64,000 bases of DNA from an uncultured Barnesiella sp. (GTDB lineage Bacteria; Bacteroidota; Bacteroidia; Bacteroidales; Barnesiellaceae): positions 1-64,000 of the forward strand of contig CALUFO010000014.1 in assembly GCA_944320015.1 (NCBI GenBank), given 5' to 3'. A program made the position numbers and the translations under genes. Shown here in pieces: positions 1 to 8,102 of this stretch. A model generated the notes under the pieces. The model saw nothing but the letters and a program-made list of their open reading frames with translations, was not told where the DNA came from and did no database searches. Each line of letters begins with the position of its first letter. The first letter of the stretch is position 1.

Positions 1-45
1 AGTAATATTGAAAATCAATTTATTGGAAACTTATAGTTGTTATTG

Positions 46-74
46 CTTTGGATAATCTTTTACTTTGGATAATC
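46..74. repeat. Tandem 12-bp direct repeat at the topB break
   Basis: CTTTGGATAATC occurs at 46-57 and again at 63-74, a 17-bp period. The second copy coincides with the point where the topB reading frame leaves the Toprim consensus. The bases to the left (1-45) are AT-rich and have stops in all minus-strand frames, so this is probably a junction with unrelated DNA. Whether it is an attachment site or a deletion scar cannot be told from the sequence. Confidence 0.5.
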
Positions 75-413
75 GCGTCCCGCATCGGTCGCCACGATGA
101 TGCTGTCGCATTTCGAGAACACATCGTCAATGATCTTGAGTTGCTTTGCGGCGGCGATGTCAGTTACCATGCCACGGTCGGTACGGATCTGGCGCACCAC
201 CAGCCGGAATGGGTCGGGAATCATGGGAAGGGTTTCGGGAGTTGTACGGTCGTAACCGTATGCGCCCGGCATGGCGAGCGACACGAGGTGCCCGAGCGCC
301 CATGTCACCATGTAGCCGTTGCCGGTACAGTAACCCTCTTTGCGTATATTGGCGCCGACGACACGGGCGATGTCCTGCCCTACACTCGGCTTTTCAGTTA
401 TGATTGCTATCAT
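60..413 (-). pseudogene. topB: DNA topoisomerase III (TopB), N-terminal Toprim fragment
   Basis: The 117-residue product starts MIAIITEKPSVGQDIARV, the N-terminal signature of bacterial topoisomerase III (type IA), and runs to IIVATDAGRD. In intact enzymes the Toprim motif continues as DAGREGE; here it becomes DAGRDYPK and stops, so the rest of Toprim, the strand-passage domains and the catalytic tyrosine are missing (intact TopB is about 600-700 residues). topB genes are regular parts of Bacteroides conjugative transposons (exc of CTnDOT is one), so this is a dead relic. It lies on the same strand as the DUF4099/DUF3945 genes upstream and was probably the last gene of their operon. The fragment has an ATG start at 413. 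The break falls on a 12-bp direct repeat. Confidence 0.85.
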
Positions 414-493
414 ATTGTGTAAAAATTTAGCCGTTCCCCGCCATAGTCAGGGGCAGGGAACGGCGGTTTGACATTAGGTTATATAAGGCTCTG

Positions 494-754
494 TCATGCG
501 GGCTTGATGCCGATAATCTCAAGGAGCGGTTCGCCGCTATCCCTGCGTACAAGCTGCAAGGTGGCGTCGAGGACGACATCCACACCGAGGAGCACGAGAC
601 TGAGGGATATCACACCGGTTTTCCCACCTTGCAGGAGCGTGTCGAGTTCGCCGGCCATCTCAAGCTCGTCACGGAGTATGCCGATGGATTCCAGTTCGCC
701 CCAGTCCACATCTTCGGCATTGAAAGGAGCTATGTTTTCCTGATTCATTGTCAT
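494..754 (-). CDS. DUF4099-like small protein of conjugative transposons
   Basis: This 86-residue acidic protein carries the pattern VDWGELESIGILRDELEMAG...LDTLLQGGKTG, which I recognise as a DUF4099-type domain (W-x-x-L-x-x-x-G-I-x-R-D-x-L followed by a LL-x-G-x-K-T loop). The same fold opens the C-terminal half of the DUF3945 gene upstream (IDWEQLKLFGISRDYLAERGLLDQ), so the two are paralogous modules. Function is unknown; the family is found almost only in Bacteroidetes mobile elements next to topB. It starts 30 bp after the DUF3945 stop and is followed by the topB fragment, so it is likely co-transcribed. ATG at 754 or a second ATG at 748 are both possible starts. Confidence 0.7.
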   Translation of the reverse strand: MTMNQENIAPFNAEDVDWGELESIGILRDELEMAGELDTLLQGGKTGVISLSLVLLGVDVVLDATLQLVRRDSGEPLLEIIGIKPA

Positions 755-784
755 GGTCTTTTACGTTACACATTGTTCATATCG

Positions 785-2611
785 TCAGCCGACGCTCTGG
801 CCTTTCGGCTTGCGGTTCTGCTGTCCTTGCCCCTGCGACTGACGTCGTTCCTGAGCCTGGGCGACCACATTGCGTTGCGAGGCGTCGCGCTTGCGGGTGG
901 GATCCTCGTTGTAGTAGTCCAGACGGCCGGTGTTGAAGTTAGCCATGACATATTGGGCGAATGGTTTCTTGTCAAAGCCTATCATCCCTTCGATGAGCAC
1001 CGCCTTGCCGTCCTGAAGCTGGGCACGTTCGGTCGCGGTCAGAGTCTTGCCCCACAGTTCTGCTGGTATCTTGAACTGCTCTCGCTGCTCGAAGCCGTCC
1101 GGCGTGCGGGAGTAGCTCAACCGTCCGGTTTCAAGGTCGGCCTTGATAAACGAGGAAAATTCCTCACCTTTGCGGTTCACCATTTCTTTGAGGAATATTA
1201 CCCGACCGGCACGCAGTTCCTCACGCTCTTCCCCGGTGAGCTTCACACCGTTGATTTCCTTGGGAATGTAGATTTCCCGGTCTCCTTCGGGCGAATCCGG
1301 ATTGTAGCGCGTGTATGCCGGACGCCCGCTTTGCGGGTCGAGTTTGACAAACGAAGAGAAGTATTCACCGTCCTTTCGCTTCATATCCTCCACGAAGATG
1401 GCTTTTCCGAGATTGAGATCCTCAACCTACTGCTTGGTGAGTTTCACGCCTCCGAGTTCCTGACGGTTGAACACCCTGTCGTTCTCGAAGATGTATTCTA
1501 TTCCGCGACGTTCGGCGCTGATCTGCACTTTGGCGTCGAAGTCGTTGCCGGCCTGCGACTTCATGCCTTCGAGGAATACGGCTTTCCCTTCCTTCAGGTC
1601 GTTCTTTTCCTGCTCGGTGAGTTTGACACCCTTGATTTCATCGGGGATGAACACATTCTCGGCCTTCATCGCCACGACCTCATTGGTGAGTTTGTCGATG
1701 CTGATGAAGGTGGGGACAATCTCACCGCTGCGGGATTTGAGATCCACAACGCGCCCCATGTTGCCGGTCTCCAACAGGTTCTTCTTGTCCTCGTCGGAGA
1801 AGATATGCCCGAAATAAGGGCGATCGAGGTCCGGTTTCTGACGCATACCATGAATAGCGAGTACGACAGGCCCGTTTGCCGACTGTTGGAACGACAGGCG
1901 TGCGTCCGTGCGGAGCACGGCTGAGCCGAAGTTCATGGTTATGGGTACCATCTGGTTAGTCTTGTAGCCACGGAGCATCTGGTCGAGCAGTCCGCGCTCG
2001 GCGAGATAGTCACGCGAGATGCCGAACAATTTGAGTTGTTCCCAGTCGATCATTGACTCGTTGTAACGCGGGGCGCGCTGTTCCGGCTGTTGTCCGGCGG
2101 CTGCCGCCTGCTGTGCGTGTACCTCGCGGGGTGACATCCGCACTTCTTCCTGGTCTTTTTGTTTCTTTGCCATTTCTTCTACATTTTGATTGTTGGTGTT
2201 TTCTTGTTGTTTCCCCTTCGGGGTAATCTCGTATTTCTTGAGGAATTCCTCCAATGCGTCGGTTTTCTTCCCTGCGGCGATGTCCTCTATCGCCTGTCTT
2301 ACATCGGGGTCGTCAAGATGCTTGTCCTTTACCGACAGGATACCGAAACGAGTGGGGTCTTTGAGCTGGCTCCAGAAATTCTTGAGGAAATTCTCGAACA
2401 TGTCCGCATAGCGGTCGATTTTCAGGAACGAGTTGCGGTGCTTTGTGTCAGCCGGGATAGTTTCATGTCGCCCGTCCTTGTCAAGTTTTGACACCGCCTG
2501 CAATATCAGCTCCATCTTGTCAAGTATGAACACGATGTCGCTCATCTGCTCGTTCTCGGTGATTTTGGGTGTCGGCGGATCCGGTTCCGCCCTTGCTGAT
2601 TTTTTTGCCAT
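785..2611 (-). pseudogene. DUF4099/DUF3945 repeat protein interrupted by an in-frame TAG
   Basis: Two open frames in the same phase form one gene of about 608 codons. Residues 1-394 (2611-1430) hold a helical N-terminus, a Q-rich linker, a DUF4099 domain (IDWEQLKLFGISRDYL) and the first DUF3945 repeats of the form GVKLT-x-x-E-x-x-x-L-x-x-GKAVFLEGM. At 1429-1427 the frame meets TAG where the repeat pattern expects Q (GVKLTKQ-stop-VEDLNLGKAIF); reading resumes in phase and gives about 215 further residues with two to three more repeats and a basic QG-rich tail. CAG to TAG is a single transition. Function of DUF3945 is unknown. A promoter and shared ICE motif lie upstream, ATG at 2611. It could be two separate polypeptides if a GTG at 1393 is used, but the continuous repeats argue for a nonsense mutation. 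Confidence 0.8.
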
Positions 2612-2651
2612 ACCTTGAAGTATTTAGAGTGAATAAATAAATGTTTCCACT

Positions 2652-2660
2652 GCAAATATA
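2652..2660 (-). promoter_or_regulatory. -7 element of the DUF3945 operon promoter
   Basis: On the minus strand these bases read TATATTTGC, a full match to the Bacteroidetes TAnnTTTG -7 box. It is 41 bp before the DUF3945 start codon. No good TTTG lies at the usual 19-21 bp upstream, suggesting dependence on an activator at the motif 48 bp upstream. Confidence 0.6.
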
Positions 2661-2707
2661 GGCTCTAAAATCATACAAAATACTGATTTGCAAACGATTG
2701 ACAATAC

Positions 2708-2733
2708 GTTGCACCGTATGTCATCACGTTGCA
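2708..2733 (-). promoter_or_regulatory. Shared ICE control motif, copy 1
   Basis: The minus strand contains TGCAACGTGATGACATACGG followed by TGCAAC, so the TGCAACGT half is repeated. The same 20-mer occurs on the plus strand at 10098 and 16216, each time ahead of an ICE operon. It ends 48 bp before the -7 box at 2660. A common regulator binding site is the simplest reading. Confidence 0.7.
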
Positions 2734-3007
2734 CCGCAGGGTGTCACGCAAAGGTCGGAATGAGCCGATTACGGGGCGAAAAAGACAGATACGGAGGGAA
2801 ACGGAAAGGAGAACAGGCGGGGCGGAGAAAACGACCGTAATATGCAGAATTGAGAGGCGGAGCTGCTTTTGTCCCCACTTCTATCCGTAAGTAAAAAACA
2901 GGCGGCAGGATTATATGTGTTCTTGTAATATGGCATTGGTTGTGGCACCGTCAATATACCATAATGCCGGCGCCACAGTTTTTCAGTTGACCGTTTTATG
3001 CGTCATC

Positions 3008-3186
3008 GGTCGGCATCGCTTGCTAAGTCCCGACCGACACTACAACTCGGAGGGGCGAAACCGGAGCGTTTTTTCCAAGAAAAATTACCGCAGGGAATTT
3101 TTTGCAGGAAAACCCGGAGGGCCTGAACGTGAGGATTTCGGTCTCCGAGTTACCTTGATAAAGGGACTTAGCCGGCGATGCCGACC
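3008..3186. repeat. Long palindrome E5 (divergent family member)
   Basis: Outer arms GGTCGGCATCG and CGATGCCGACC are perfect complements, as are GCTAAGTCCC/GGGACTTAGC and CTCGGAG/CTCCGAG further in. The inner part on the minus strand (CAGGCCCTCCGGGTTTTCC, later CTGCGGTAATTTTTC) matches the core of copies E1-E4. No gene follows directly on the minus strand; 2734-3007 has no convincing ORF, so this copy may head a lost gene or act on the plus-strand ATPase at 3450. Confidence 0.75.
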
Positions 3187-3389
3187 GTGCTGTTATTTTA
3201 TTCATTAATGGCAAATTACATACAGCGTATTGAACGCATAATAATAGTTGAATGTGGTAGGCTATGAAAAAACTCATTCATCGTTAATATCCATTAAATC
3301 AGACAATATTCCCCAAAAAACAACATCAAAGAAATGGCTCATGTGCAAATTTATTTAAGTGATAATTAGGATATAATGAATTTAATAGC

Positions 3390-3398
3390 TAACTTTGC
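3390..3398 (+). promoter_or_regulatory. Putative -7 box for the ATPase gene at 3450
   Basis: TAACTTTGC matches TAnnTTTG(C) 52 bp before the ATG at 3450. The -33 region is weak. The stretch 3187-3389 is otherwise AT-rich with no gene that I can support. Confidence 0.45.
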
Positions 3399-3449
3399 CG
3401 CTGAAATCCATTTTACAAAATTGCAATTCTCGCAAAAATATAAAATGAC

Positions 3450-4706
3450 ATGGTTATACCTCGTGACAGATATTTAGAGCTGCTTGTATCCCGTAAGCAT
3501 AACGGGTTGATAAAGATCATTACCGGCATGAGGCGATGCGGCAAATCTTTTCTTCTCTTCAAATTATTCAAGGAGCATCTTATAGCAGAAGGCGTCCCTG
3601 AATCACATATTATCCGTATTGAACTCGATGACCGACGGAACAAATCATTGCGAGACCCTGATGTATGTCTGGAATATGTGACAAGCCTGCTAAAAGATGA
3701 GGGTCAGTATTACCTGCTTATAGACGAGGTACAGTTTATGGCGGAATTCGAGGATGTACTCAATAGCTTTCTTCACATGGATAACCTTGACACTTATGTC
3801 ACAGGCAGTAATTCCAAGTTCCTGTCCACAGACATAATTACAGAGTTCAGGGGACGGGGAGATGAAATACATGTACGTCCGTTAAGTTTTGCGGAATACT
3901 GCGCCGTATATCCGAATATGGCGTGGGATGACGCATGGAACATCTACCACACATACGGAGGTCTGCCGTATGCCGTATTACTGGATAAAGCGGAAGACAA
4001 GGCGCAGTATCTTAAACGGTTGTTCCGGGAGGTTTACCTTAAAGATATTGTGGAGCGCAATAAAGTCCAGAACAATATCCAGATGGGTATTCTTTTGGAT
4101 ATAATATCATCGAGTATCGGCTCCCTGACAAATCCACGAAAACTGGAAAACACATTCAAAAGCGACGGTAACATAAGTATATCGGCAGCAACCATAAAAC
4201 AGTATCTTGACTATTTCATTGACGCTTTCATGGTGGAAAAGGCGGAGAGATATGATATCAAAGGGAAAAAATACATATCCACACCTCAGAAATATTATTT
4301 CTCGGATTTGGGTTTGCGCAATGCAAGGCTGAATTTCCGCCAGCAGGAGGAAACGCACATAATGGAAAATGTCATTTATAATGAATTGCGTATGCGAGGT
4401 TATTCAGTTGATGTGGGCGTTATTGAGATTAATGAGCGAACATCAGATGGCACTTATGCGCGTAAACAGATAGAAATAGATTTTGTTGCAAACAAAGGAA
4501 GTCAGAGGTATTATATTCAATCTGCGTTTGCCCTTCCTTCTTTGGAAAAAGTAGCCCAGGAAGAGCGTCCCTTAAAAAATGTCCCTGATTCCTTTAAGAA
4601 AATCATAGTTGTCAAGGACAATATTATGCTACGCCGTGATGATAATGGTATAACCACAATGGGATTAAAACAATTTCTGCTTGACCCTCACAGCCTTGAA
4701 TTATGA
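3450..4706 (+). CDS. AAA (AAA_14) ATPase with DUF4143 C-terminal domain
   Basis: A 418-residue protein with a Walker A at about residues 24-32 (ITGMRRCGKSF), Walker B YYLLIDEVQ near 89-97 and a sensor-like YVTGSNS near 115, the hallmarks of AAA_14 ATPases. The C-terminal half (AEYCAVYP onward) is DUF4143, usually a PD-(D/E)XK-like fold; here EIDFVANKG...YYIQSAFA keeps the acidic part but replaces the E-x-K signature by Q-S-A, so nuclease activity is doubtful. The family is common as solitary genes in Bacteroidetes and archaea; its role is not established. It stands alone on the plus strand between minus-strand operons, with its own promoter-like box and a strong terminator after it, so it looks like an independent cassette inserted into the ICE. 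A paralogue sits at 18129. Confidence 0.85.
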   Translation: MVIPRDRYLELLVSRKHNGLIKIITGMRRCGKSFLLFKLFKEHLIAEGVPESHIIRIELDDRRNKSLRDPDVCLEYVTSLLKDEGQYYLLIDEVQFMAEFEDVLNSFLHMDNLDTYVTGSNSKFLSTDIITEFRGRGDEIHVRPLSFAEYCAVYPNMAWDDAWNIYHTYGGLPYAVLLDKAEDKAQYLKRLFREVYLKDIVERNKVQNNIQMGILLDIISSSIGSLTNPRKLENTFKSDGNISISAATIKQYLDYFIDAFMVEKAERYDIKGKKYISTPQKYYFSDLGLRNARLNFRQQEETHIMENVIYNELRMRGYSVDVGVIEINERTSDGTYARKQIEIDFVANKGSQRYYIQSAFALPSLEKVAQEERPLKNVPDSFKKIIVVKDNIMLRRDDNGITTMGLKQFLLDPHSLEL

Positions 4707-4748
4707 CTTAGTACAGCGATTATCTAACGTATTCGTTCGTGACACTAT

Positions 4749-4784
4749 AACAGCGGAACCTGCTTCAATGTAGATTCCGCTGTT
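4749..4784 (+). terminator. Intrinsic terminator after the AAA_14 gene
   Basis: AACAGCGGAA (4749-4758) pairs perfectly with TTCCGCTGTT (4775-4784), and TTTCTTGAGTTTTT follows. It ends the plus-strand ATPase gene; the A-rich left side may also serve the opposite strand. Confidence 0.8.
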
Positions 4785-4809
4785 TTCTTGAGTTTTTATT
4801 GTAATAAAC

Positions 4810-5118
4810 TCATTTTGGATTTTTCAATAGCCGTGGTATCATCAGCTCATCACAGGCATCTTTCAACGCCACCCAATAGCCGCCATACTCCGTATGGTCC
4901 TCGTGCATACTCTCAGCAATTCGCTCAAGGTCGTCATCGCCGACGGCATCGGCGTCATATCCTACGGATACAATGTCCTCACGCGACACGGTTGAGACAA
5001 TAGCATATCCATCATTGCGTGACAGTTCCAGCTTTATTTTATCAAGGAGTTTTTTAGACAGCCTATTCTCCGGATGTGAGCGGATATATTCCGCACATTC
5101 TTTCAGTAACGTTATCAT
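4810..5118 (-). CDS. ICE hypothetical protein, 102 aa
   Basis: I do not recognise the family. The protein is acidic and likely cytosolic, with an amphipathic helical N-terminus (LLKECAEYIRSHPENRLSKKLL) and an acidic middle (DADAVGDDDLERIAESMHEDH). It has no signal peptide or membrane segment. Its ATG overlaps the stop of the Zn-ribbon gene upstream (ATGA at 5118-5115), so the two are translationally coupled and form the end of a three-gene operon headed by palindrome E1. Small acidic proteins of this kind are frequent in Bacteroides conjugative transposons and have no assigned role. Confidence 0.7.
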   Translation of the reverse strand: MITLLKECAEYIRSHPENRLSKKLLDKIKLELSRNDGYAIVSTVSREDIVSVGYDADAVGDDDLERIAESMHEDHTEYGGYWVALKDACDELMIPRLLKNPK

Positions 5119-5573
5119 AAGCTTTTATTATTTGAAAGATAACCTTCATCAGTCCATTTGCCAAACCGGAAGCATTCCACCAAAATGAAATCCTCACCGC
5201 CGTATTCTGCCAGGGATTTCAAATCGGAAATGTTGTCGCAGTGATAGAATATGCTCTTATCCATCGCTGCGGCTTTATCGTCCGCCTTCAATGAGATTTT
5301 TACGTTCAGGTTGTCCCCGTCATCTTTGTACAATATCCGGCAGTTGGCATAGTCCGGCTCTGTGTCCGAATAAGACTTGAATTCCTGATACAATCTGTCT
5401 ATATCCATTTTGACTTCATCGGGATCGGTCAGTTCCGGATACGTGCCACAATCCTCGCACTGTCCGTACCGGAAAGACTCATCCGTATAACGCTTGAACA
5501 CATTGCCGTTGGGATTTACTATCGCTTCACAAGCGACATTGGCGCTTCCGCACCTTGTACATATAACACTCAT
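5115..5573 (-). CDS. Zn-ribbon ICE hypothetical protein, 152 aa
   Basis: The N-terminus has two CxxC pairs, ICTRCGS at residues 4-10 and GQCEDCGT near 37-44, which would bind one zinc ion as a treble-clef or ribbon. The rest is acidic (EVKMDIDRLYQEFKSYSDTEPDYANC) and ends with a short alpha/beta segment. No enzyme motif is visible. It is the middle gene of the E1 operon: 16 bp after the 80-residue gene and overlapping the next gene by four bases. A related CxxC layout is seen in the 69-residue gene at 22370, suggesting a theme of small zinc-binding proteins in this ICE. The function is unknown. Confidence 0.75.
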   Translation of the reverse strand: MSVICTRCGSANVACEAIVNPNGNVFKRYTDESFRYGQCEDCGTYPELTDPDEVKMDIDRLYQEFKSYSDTEPDYANCRILYKDDGDNLNVKISLKADDKAAAMDKSIFYHCDNISDLKSLAEYGGEDFILVECFRFGKWTDEGYLSNNKSL

Positions 5574-5589
5574 ATATCTTCTATTTTAG

Positions 5590-5832
5590 TTAGTTGTCAA
5601 TCCAAAAATTCACACTATATGTCCCACATGGCTTTCCGAAAGCCGGATACCGGTCAAATTCAGTATGATCGTTCCACATGACTTCCATAATATAGCCGTT
5701 CGGAAAATTTGATTTTATGAATTCCGAAACGAGAGTCCGATGTTCGTCATCAAGGCTCGTATCCTCACTGATCCCATATTCGAGCGCATATATGGCCCAT
5801 TCCGGGATATTGTCGTATTTGATTTTTTTCAT
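5590..5832 (-). CDS. ICE hypothetical protein, 80 aa, first gene behind palindrome E1
   Basis: The start is the ATG at 5832 (MKKIKYDNIPEWAIYALEYG). The open frame extends further upstream to 6030, but that part is only a translation of palindrome E1 and should not be annotated. The product is small, soluble and aromatic-rich, with IPEWAIYALEYGISEDTSLDDEH at the N-terminus and a GTYSVNFWIDN end. I recognise it as a type often found in Bacteroides mobile elements but cannot give a function. It leads the operon 5590-5573-5118. Confidence 0.7.
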   Translation of the reverse strand: MKKIKYDNIPEWAIYALEYGISEDTSLDDEHRTLVSEFIKSNFPNGYIMEVMWNDHTEFDRYPAFGKPCGTYSVNFWIDN

Positions 5833-5876
5833 AATCATAATCCTTATCGGGCACAGCAGCCTGTGTCCTATTCTTG

Positions 5877-6017
5877 CCGCCATGACAGCCACACGCCGGA
5901 CAGTGCAAGGCTTTCGGGAAAAATACCGCAAGCCCCACGGGGCGCGGAAGATTTTTCCACGAAACCCGCAGGGCCTGGCCTTGCATCCGTCCGAAAGGCA
6001 TGTGGCTACCTTTGCGG
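5877..6017 (-). repeat. Long palindrome E1, putative structured 5' leader
   Basis: On the minus strand the outer arms CCGC, GCCACATGCC and GATGCAAGGC pair with GCGG, GGCGTGTGGC and GCCTTGCAC on the other side. The inner stem is GGTTTCGTGGAAAAATC with GTATTTTTCCCGAAA, and the tip is CCCCGTGGGG. The copy lies between the mobC stop and the start of the 80-aa gene, with a second small hairpin (ACACAGGCTGCTGTG) in between. Same core as E2-E4. Confidence 0.85.
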
Positions 6018-6035
6018 AGAGAATAGACACCGGCT

Positions 6036-8066
6036 TTATTTCTCCCCGCCTTCTCCGTTATCCTCCGGCGGGAGCAGATGCTGTAATTCCGGGTCGTTTT
6101 TAATGCGTTCCATCTCGTCGGCGATTATCTGCTCTACATCATTCTTTATCTGAGAATAGTTTCTTTCAATCTGTTCCTGCATGATGTCGTTGCCATCCTC
6201 GTCCAGAAAATCATTGATTACAGGAATTTTCTTGTAAGCTTTCGTTTCTGCCGCCACTCTTGCGCTGTCAACGATAATGCGCGAGTGAAAGATCTTCTGG
6301 TCTATCTCCTCGCCGAAGTTGTCGGCGACGCTGCCGACGAACGTACCCTGTGACAGATTGGCTATCTTGGATGCGGGAATGAGGAAATCGAGCTGGGTGT
6401 TTATCGAGGTGGAAGTATCCTGTCGGTTGATGGATACCGACTGGCGCTGCTGGAGTATCTTTCCGAAACGCTCCGACAAGTTCTTTGCCGTCTCGCCGAC
6501 GACCTGCCCGCTGAAGATATTGCCGACAGTGTTCTGGATTACCTTCGCCTCCTTGTCGCCATAGTCTCGCGCAAGTTGGGAGAAGTCCTGGAAGCCGAGA
6601 CATACCGCTACCTTGTTGGAGCGTGCAGTGGCAATGAGGTTGTCGATGCCGCGAAAATATATGGTCGGCAGCTCGTCAATGATGATTGAACTCTTGAGCT
6701 GTCCTTTCTTGTTTATCAGCTTTACTATTCGGCTGTTATATAGTCCGAGGGCAGCCGAATATATGTTTTGCCTATCCGGATTATTGCCTACACAGAGGAT
6801 TTTGGGAGCCTGCGGATTGTTCAGGTCGAGCGTGAAATCATCGCCTGTCATAACCCAGTACAGCTGCGGCGAAATCATCCTCGACAGTGGGATTTTCGCG
6901 GAAGCTATCTGGCCTTGAAGTTGGTCCTGGGCGCCCCCTTTCCATGCGTCCATAAAGGGGGACAGGTAGTTTTCAAGCGAGGGATATGAGGTGAGAATGG
7001 TGAATATGTCGGCATACGGCTTATTTAGGAACTCGATGGCATGGGGGAAGGTACAGTAGCGTCCTTCCTTATATATACGGAGGTACCATATTATAGCGGC
7101 GAGCAGGATAATCGGCGACTCAACGAAGAAATCTCCCTGTTTCTGTATCCAAGTCTTGTTCAGATTCAAGAGTATGGTGTATGCCGATTCGTATGCGTCG
7201 CTGATATCCGCCATGAACTGCGGATTGATAGGATTGCACCTGTGCGAGCGGCGAGGATCGTCGAAATTTATCACATAGAACTCCGGCTTCACCTTGTATT
7301 TGTCAAGGTTTTTGAGCAGCTCGTTGTAGGCGATGATGGATAGGTCATCAAACTTGTAGTCATACAGGTATAGCGCGAACCCTTTGGAAATCTGTTGCTT
7401 GATGTAGTTGTTCACCACCGCGTAGCTCTTGCCGGAACCGGGCGTACCGAGAACTATCGAAGCGCGGAACGGATTTACCACGTTTATCCATCCGTCCCAT
7501 TCGCGTCCCTGATACACAAACTTGGTAGGCAGATTCACCGAATACTCATTCTCCATGAGGCGTGTCTCCTGCATGAAGCTCTCGTTGGCCGTGTTGAACA
7601 CATCGTCCATGAGGTTGTGGCGGAACATGCGGCTTGTCCATATTCCGGCCATGAGCAGCAGTATGTATCCGACCGTGAGTGTCGCGGTGTATAACGCCGC
7701 ATTCACCATCGGAGACAATGGCAAGGAAAGCATCCACCAGTTCATGAAGAAAAGCACGAGTCCCGATATGTAGGCTCCGTAGATTTTCTCCCATGTCATC
7801 TTCCGGTTCTTGACGCCCTTGGTGCCGAGGCATGACAGGGCGAGGAATATCAGAGCGAACATCTTTGTGAGAAGAAGGTTCTTGAAAAGTCCCGCAGTCC
7901 GCTGGAAGTTCAGCAGTATGCGGTCCACGACTCCGATGTTCACGCCAAGGTCGGTTATAGCCTGGTAGCAATACTAGTAAACATGTATCACTACGAATAA
8001 GATGGAGATGGCGCGCATGAATTCCATGACTTTCGCCAATCCCCTGAGGTCATCTTCCTGTTGCAT
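6036..8066 (-). pseudogene. mobC: MobC/TraG-type coupling protein (T4CP) with an in-frame TAG
   Basis: The gene starts at ATG 8066 (MQQEDDLRGLAKVMEFM) behind mobB and runs to 6036, about 676 codons. It is a VirD4-family coupling ATPase: Walker A LGTPGSGKSYAVV, Walker B SSIIIDELPT, and the YWVMTGDDF stretch. N-terminal transmembrane helices anchor it in the inner membrane, where it links the relaxosome to the secretion channel. At 7976-7974 the frame hits TAG inside the first membrane helix (LFVVIHVY-stop-YCYQAITDLGVNIG); related ICE proteins have Trp there as far as I recall, so TGG to TAG is likely. Restarting at the GTG at 7943 would give 635 residues without the first helix. As the only coupling protein seen, its loss would block self-transfer. 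Confidence 0.85.
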
Positions 8067-8102
8067 ATTGTATAATTTTTTAAGGGTTTATGATGTCGGT
8101 TT

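Noticed and set aside
629..1924. 431-codon plus-strand ORF opposite the DUF3945 gene
   Set aside because: It is the antisense of a repeat-rich GC-balanced gene; the minus strand has recognisable repeats, a promoter and operon context.
2769..2954. 61-codon minus-strand ORF behind palindrome E5
   Set aside because: Low-complexity serine/phenylalanine end (SPPRLFSFPFPSVSVFF), no homologue that I recognise, no plausible start signal.
6007..6015. TACCTTTGC beside each long palindrome (also 25830, 30937; TAATTTTG at 16105) as plus-strand promoters
   Set aside because: The bases belong to the outer stem: AAAGGT pairs with ACCTTT in E3 and E4 and the change to AATTA in E2 is compensated by TAAT. 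They also point away from the genes that the palindromes head.
5833..6030. Upstream extensions of ORFs at 5590, 14702 and 25155 (sequence such as CRPCGFRGKIFRAPW)
   Set aside because: They translate the palindromes; real starts with family-like N-termini lie downstream at 5832, 15922 and 25661.
1427..7976. Reassignment of TAG to an amino acid in this genome
   Set aside because: traA, GH3 at 39193, thyA and other intact genes end in TAG at the expected length, so TAG is a normal stop.
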